Origin: Flavobacteriales bacterium
GTDB lineage: Bacteria; Bacteroidota; Bacteroidia; Flavobacteriales_C; GCA-002722245
Assembly (NCBI GenBank): GCA_023251075.1
Contig: JAHEZM010000015.1
Location: forward strand, 19,961-83,960
Reading direction: 5' to 3'
Length of the DNA stretch: 64,000 bases
Below are positions 62,106 to 64,000 of this stretch, in pieces. Numbering within the stretch: the first letter of the stretch is position 1; each line of letters starts with the position of its first letter. The notes beneath the pieces were generated by a model. That model saw nothing but the letters and a program-made list of their open reading frames with translations. It did no database searches and was not told where the DNA came from. The translations under genes were made by a program, and so were the position numbers.

Positions 62106-62295
62106 CCCTTATCTGAAATATTCCAATATGGCCTTTCAAATGGTGGTTCCCATTATTTTAGGCGTGTGGGCAGGAAAAACTTTGGATGAAAAATACCAAA
62201 CTAAAAATGTCTGGACGGTAATATTAGCCCTGCTTGGTGTTTTTATTGGAATGTACCTCGCTCTAAAAGATTTTATCAAACCTAAAAATGATTAG
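62089..62295 (+). CDS. atpZ: AtpZ/AtpI-family small membrane protein
   Basis: This 68-residue protein has two membrane segments (about 12-28 and 42-62) with GVWAGKTLDEKY between them, typical for AtpZ/AtpI-like proteins. It helps assemble F-ATPase c-rings and handle Mg or Ca. It overlaps both the bactofilin (17 bp) and the next gene (8 bp). Confidence 0.85.
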   Translation: MKKQPNPYLKYSNMAFQMVVPIILGVWAGKTLDEKYQTKNVWTVILALLGVFIGMYLALKDFIKPKND

Positions 62296-62653
62296 GTCTA
62301 TTGTTTTTTTCGGAGTGCTGATGGCTATTGTACAAGGTGTTTTTGGCTTTGTTTTTCCGGTATTTGGCATCAAAATATACGTTGCTACACATTTTGTGAT
62401 TTTCATGCTCACGCTCTTCACTATTCTTTCGGTTGAACTAACAACAAAATTCACCAAAATTTTACCTGCTTATATCTTCCTCGGACAGAGTTTGCTAAAG
62501 GTAATTCTGGGTGGATTATTTTTCGTTTTTGCTTTGCGTTTTCTGGAAAAACCAGACGAAGCCCCCTTTATGATTTTCTTTATTTCCCTGTATTTCATTT
62601 ACATCATTATAGAATTGATTTTAGTCATAAAATCATTGAAAAAACAAGCGTAA
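62288..62653 (+). CDS. AtpI-like membrane protein of the F-ATPase operon
   Basis: This 121-residue protein has four hydrophobic segments and no recognisable catalytic residue. Its location between atpZ and atpB and overlap with atpZ suggest an AtpI-type assembly factor specific to Bacteroidota. The sequence itself is diverged. Confidence 0.7.
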   Translation: MIRSIVFFGVLMAIVQGVFGFVFPVFGIKIYVATHFVIFMLTLFTILSVELTTKFTKILPAYIFLGQSLLKVILGGLFFVFALRFLEKPDEAPFMIFFISLYFIYIIIELILVIKSLKKQA

Positions 62654-62696
62654 TCTCGCTGGGAATAAAAATTCTGTAATTAATACTATTTAAAAT

Positions 62697-62727
62697 TTGG
62701 TGGAAATTAATTAATCTCCTACTTTTG
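62697..62727 (+). promoter_or_regulatory. Promoter for atpB
   Basis: TTG at 62697-62699, 20-bp spacer and TACTTTTG at 62720-62727, 29 bp before the ATG. It could give the ATPase core subunits a separate transcript from bactofilin-atpZ. Confidence 0.55.
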
Positions 62728-62756
62728 CGCTGAATTTAAGAGCTTTCGTTAATAAA

Positions 62757-63845
62757 ATGACTACTTTGAAAAGAATATCACTAGTTACAGCGATTTTATT
62801 GGGTGTTTTATCAAATGCCTATGCCGGTCACGACGAAGGAAAGTTTAATGCTTCCGAGTTTACCCTACACCATATTGGCGATTCTCACGAATGGCATTTG
62901 TGGGGTGAAGGTGAGGAATCTTCTCATATTCCGCTTCCTGTAATTCTTATGGATGGTGGACTTCAAGTGTTTTCTTCTTCTTCTTTCAACCAACCTCACT
63001 CTGCTGAAGTAAATGGAAAGTCACTGGAATATCTAACTACTTCAGATGGTAAATATGCAATTGTTCACGACAAAATATATTCTGCAGAATTAGGCGCTTT
63101 AAACTTCGATGCCGAAGGACATCCTTCCAACAACAAGCCTTTAGATTTATCTATCACCAAAAACGTGGCCTCAATGCTTTTATCGGCTACTCTTCTCTTG
63201 CTCTTATTTATTGGTGCTGCAAACGCATACAAAAAAAGAGGAGTGAACAGCGCTCCAAAAGGATTGCAATCCTTCCTTGAACCTTTGGTTTTATTTGTAA
63301 AAGATGAAATTGCCATTCCAAACATCGGCGAACAGAAATACATGAAATTTATGCCGTATTTATTAACGGTATTCTTTTTCATATGGATTAATAACTTAAT
63401 GGGTTTAATTCCTTTCTTCCCTTTCGGTGCGAACTTAAGCGGAAATATTGCTTTCACCATGACATTGGCGATTTGCACTTTGGTAATCACTTTGGCCATG
63501 AGCAAAAAAGACTATTGGAAACACATTTTTATGCCTCCGGTACCTCTTGCTCTTTACCCTATTATGATTCCTATTGAGTTGATTGGAGTAATCAGCAAAC
63601 CATTTTCATTGATGATACGATTGTTTGCAAACATCACCGCAGGTCACATTGTAATCTTAAGTTTTATGTGCATCATCTTTATGCAAAAAAATGTAGCATG
63701 GGCGGGTATGTCGGTTCCCATGGCTTTATTCATAAGTGTTTTAGAATTGTTGGTAGCGGCGTTACAAGCGTTTATTTTCACAATGTTAAGTGCCCTGTTT
63801 ATAGGACAGGCGATGGAAGAACATCATGAAGAAGCGCATCATTAA
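62757..63845 (+). CDS. atpB: F0F1 ATP synthase subunit a
   Basis: This 362-residue membrane protein is the proton-channel subunit. A signal-like start (SNAYAG) and an N-terminal extension of about 120 residues rich in His (ASEFTLHHIGDSHEWHLWG) are typical of Bacteroidota. Five or more helices follow, with the essential Arg in SLMIRLFANITAGH. It works with the c-ring (next gene). Confidence 0.96.
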   Translation: MTTLKRISLVTAILLGVLSNAYAGHDEGKFNASEFTLHHIGDSHEWHLWGEGEESSHIPLPVILMDGGLQVFSSSSFNQPHSAEVNGKSLEYLTTSDGKYAIVHDKIYSAELGALNFDAEGHPSNNKPLDLSITKNVASMLLSATLLLLLFIGAANAYKKRGVNSAPKGLQSFLEPLVLFVKDEIAIPNIGEQKYMKFMPYLLTVFFFIWINNLMGLIPFFPFGANLSGNIAFTMTLAICTLVITLAMSKKDYWKHIFMPPVPLALYPIMIPIELIGVISKPFSLMIRLFANITAGHIVILSFMCIIFMQKNVAWAGMSVPMALFISVLELLVAALQAFIFTMLSALFIGQAMEEHHEEAHH

Positions 63846-63863
63846 TTAGTAATTTTTTTTTAA

Positions 63864-64000
<137 letters not shown>

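Overview
The window is 64 kb of an AT-rich bacterial chromosome that reads as Bacteroidota (class Bacteroidia, probably environmental). Four things support this: promoters of the form TTG-N19-TAnnTTTG and no clear Shine-Dalgarno sites; type IX secretion components (PorV/PorQ-like barrel, PorU2-like C25 peptidase, PorW/SprE) with T9SS-type cargo; families largely confined to the phylum (DUF2723, DUF4270, DUF6428, MbnP-like lipoproteins, an F-ATPase subunit a with a long N-terminal extension); and tRNA genes without an encoded CCA end. Genes are dense, and no gene-free stretch exceeds about 300 bases. I see no rRNA, prophage, transposase, integron or CRISPR array.

Layout. 1-5.6 kb: a truncated DUF2723 membrane protein, tRNA-Gln, a membrane-anchored FMN/Fe-S glutamate synthase-like protein, a fused double-ATPase ABC protein and an SPFH protein. 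5.6-12.7 kb: palindromic repeat copy 1, then the leftward unit panC-panD-rfaE2-two paralogous lipoproteins-radA, divergent from a half-length GlgA-like protein and a DUF4270 lipoprotein; then sodA. 12.7-18.6 kb: a tiny Ala/Pro lipoprotein, a carboxy-terminal processing protease broken by one missing base, a dCMP deaminase, tRNA-Leu, prs-rplY-pth, and asd. 18.6-28.2 kb: a lamin-tail exported protein, argH plus an acyl-ornithine carbamoyltransferase, repeat copy 2, metG, a beta-barrel protein and dxs. 28.3-34.9 kb: an RND efflux operon (TetR, TolC, adaptor, pump). 35-49.3 kb: glyS-tatC-lptB, a T9SS cargo protein, pssA, a PorV/PorQ-like barrel with a 1729-residue PorU2-like peptidase, and lnt.

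49.3-56.7 kb is the most accessory part. A universal stress protein is followed by what looks like an exported metal-handling (probably copper) cluster: an exported HMA protein, two outer-membrane barrels (one full of MxM and His motifs), a Cys-rich small protein, an MbnP-like lipoprotein and a c-type cytochrome with a CX4CH haem motif. Next comes a compact arsenic-type operon: ArsR, DUF6428, a low-molecular-weight phosphatase/arsenate reductase and an aquaglyceroporin in place of an ArsB/Acr3 pump. 56.7-64 kb: an M23 endopeptidase with a small membrane protein, PorW/SprE, an SGNH hydrolase, and a bactofilin overlapping the start of the F-ATPase operon (atpZ, atpI-like, atpB, atpE cut by the window end).

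Several classes of short repeat are scattered through the window: two 260-bp nested palindromes in opposite orientation, each between convergent genes; a 77-bp inverted repeat inside the arsenic operon; two 4-unit heptanucleotide arrays, one in a 5' leader and one inside the arsenate-reductase-like reading frame; and a 3-unit octanucleotide array inside another gene. With the frameshifted protease, a pair of 21-bp-spaced palindromes upstream of the T9SS cargo gene and two apparently leaderless tRNA-synthetase genes, these are the main points for follow-up.
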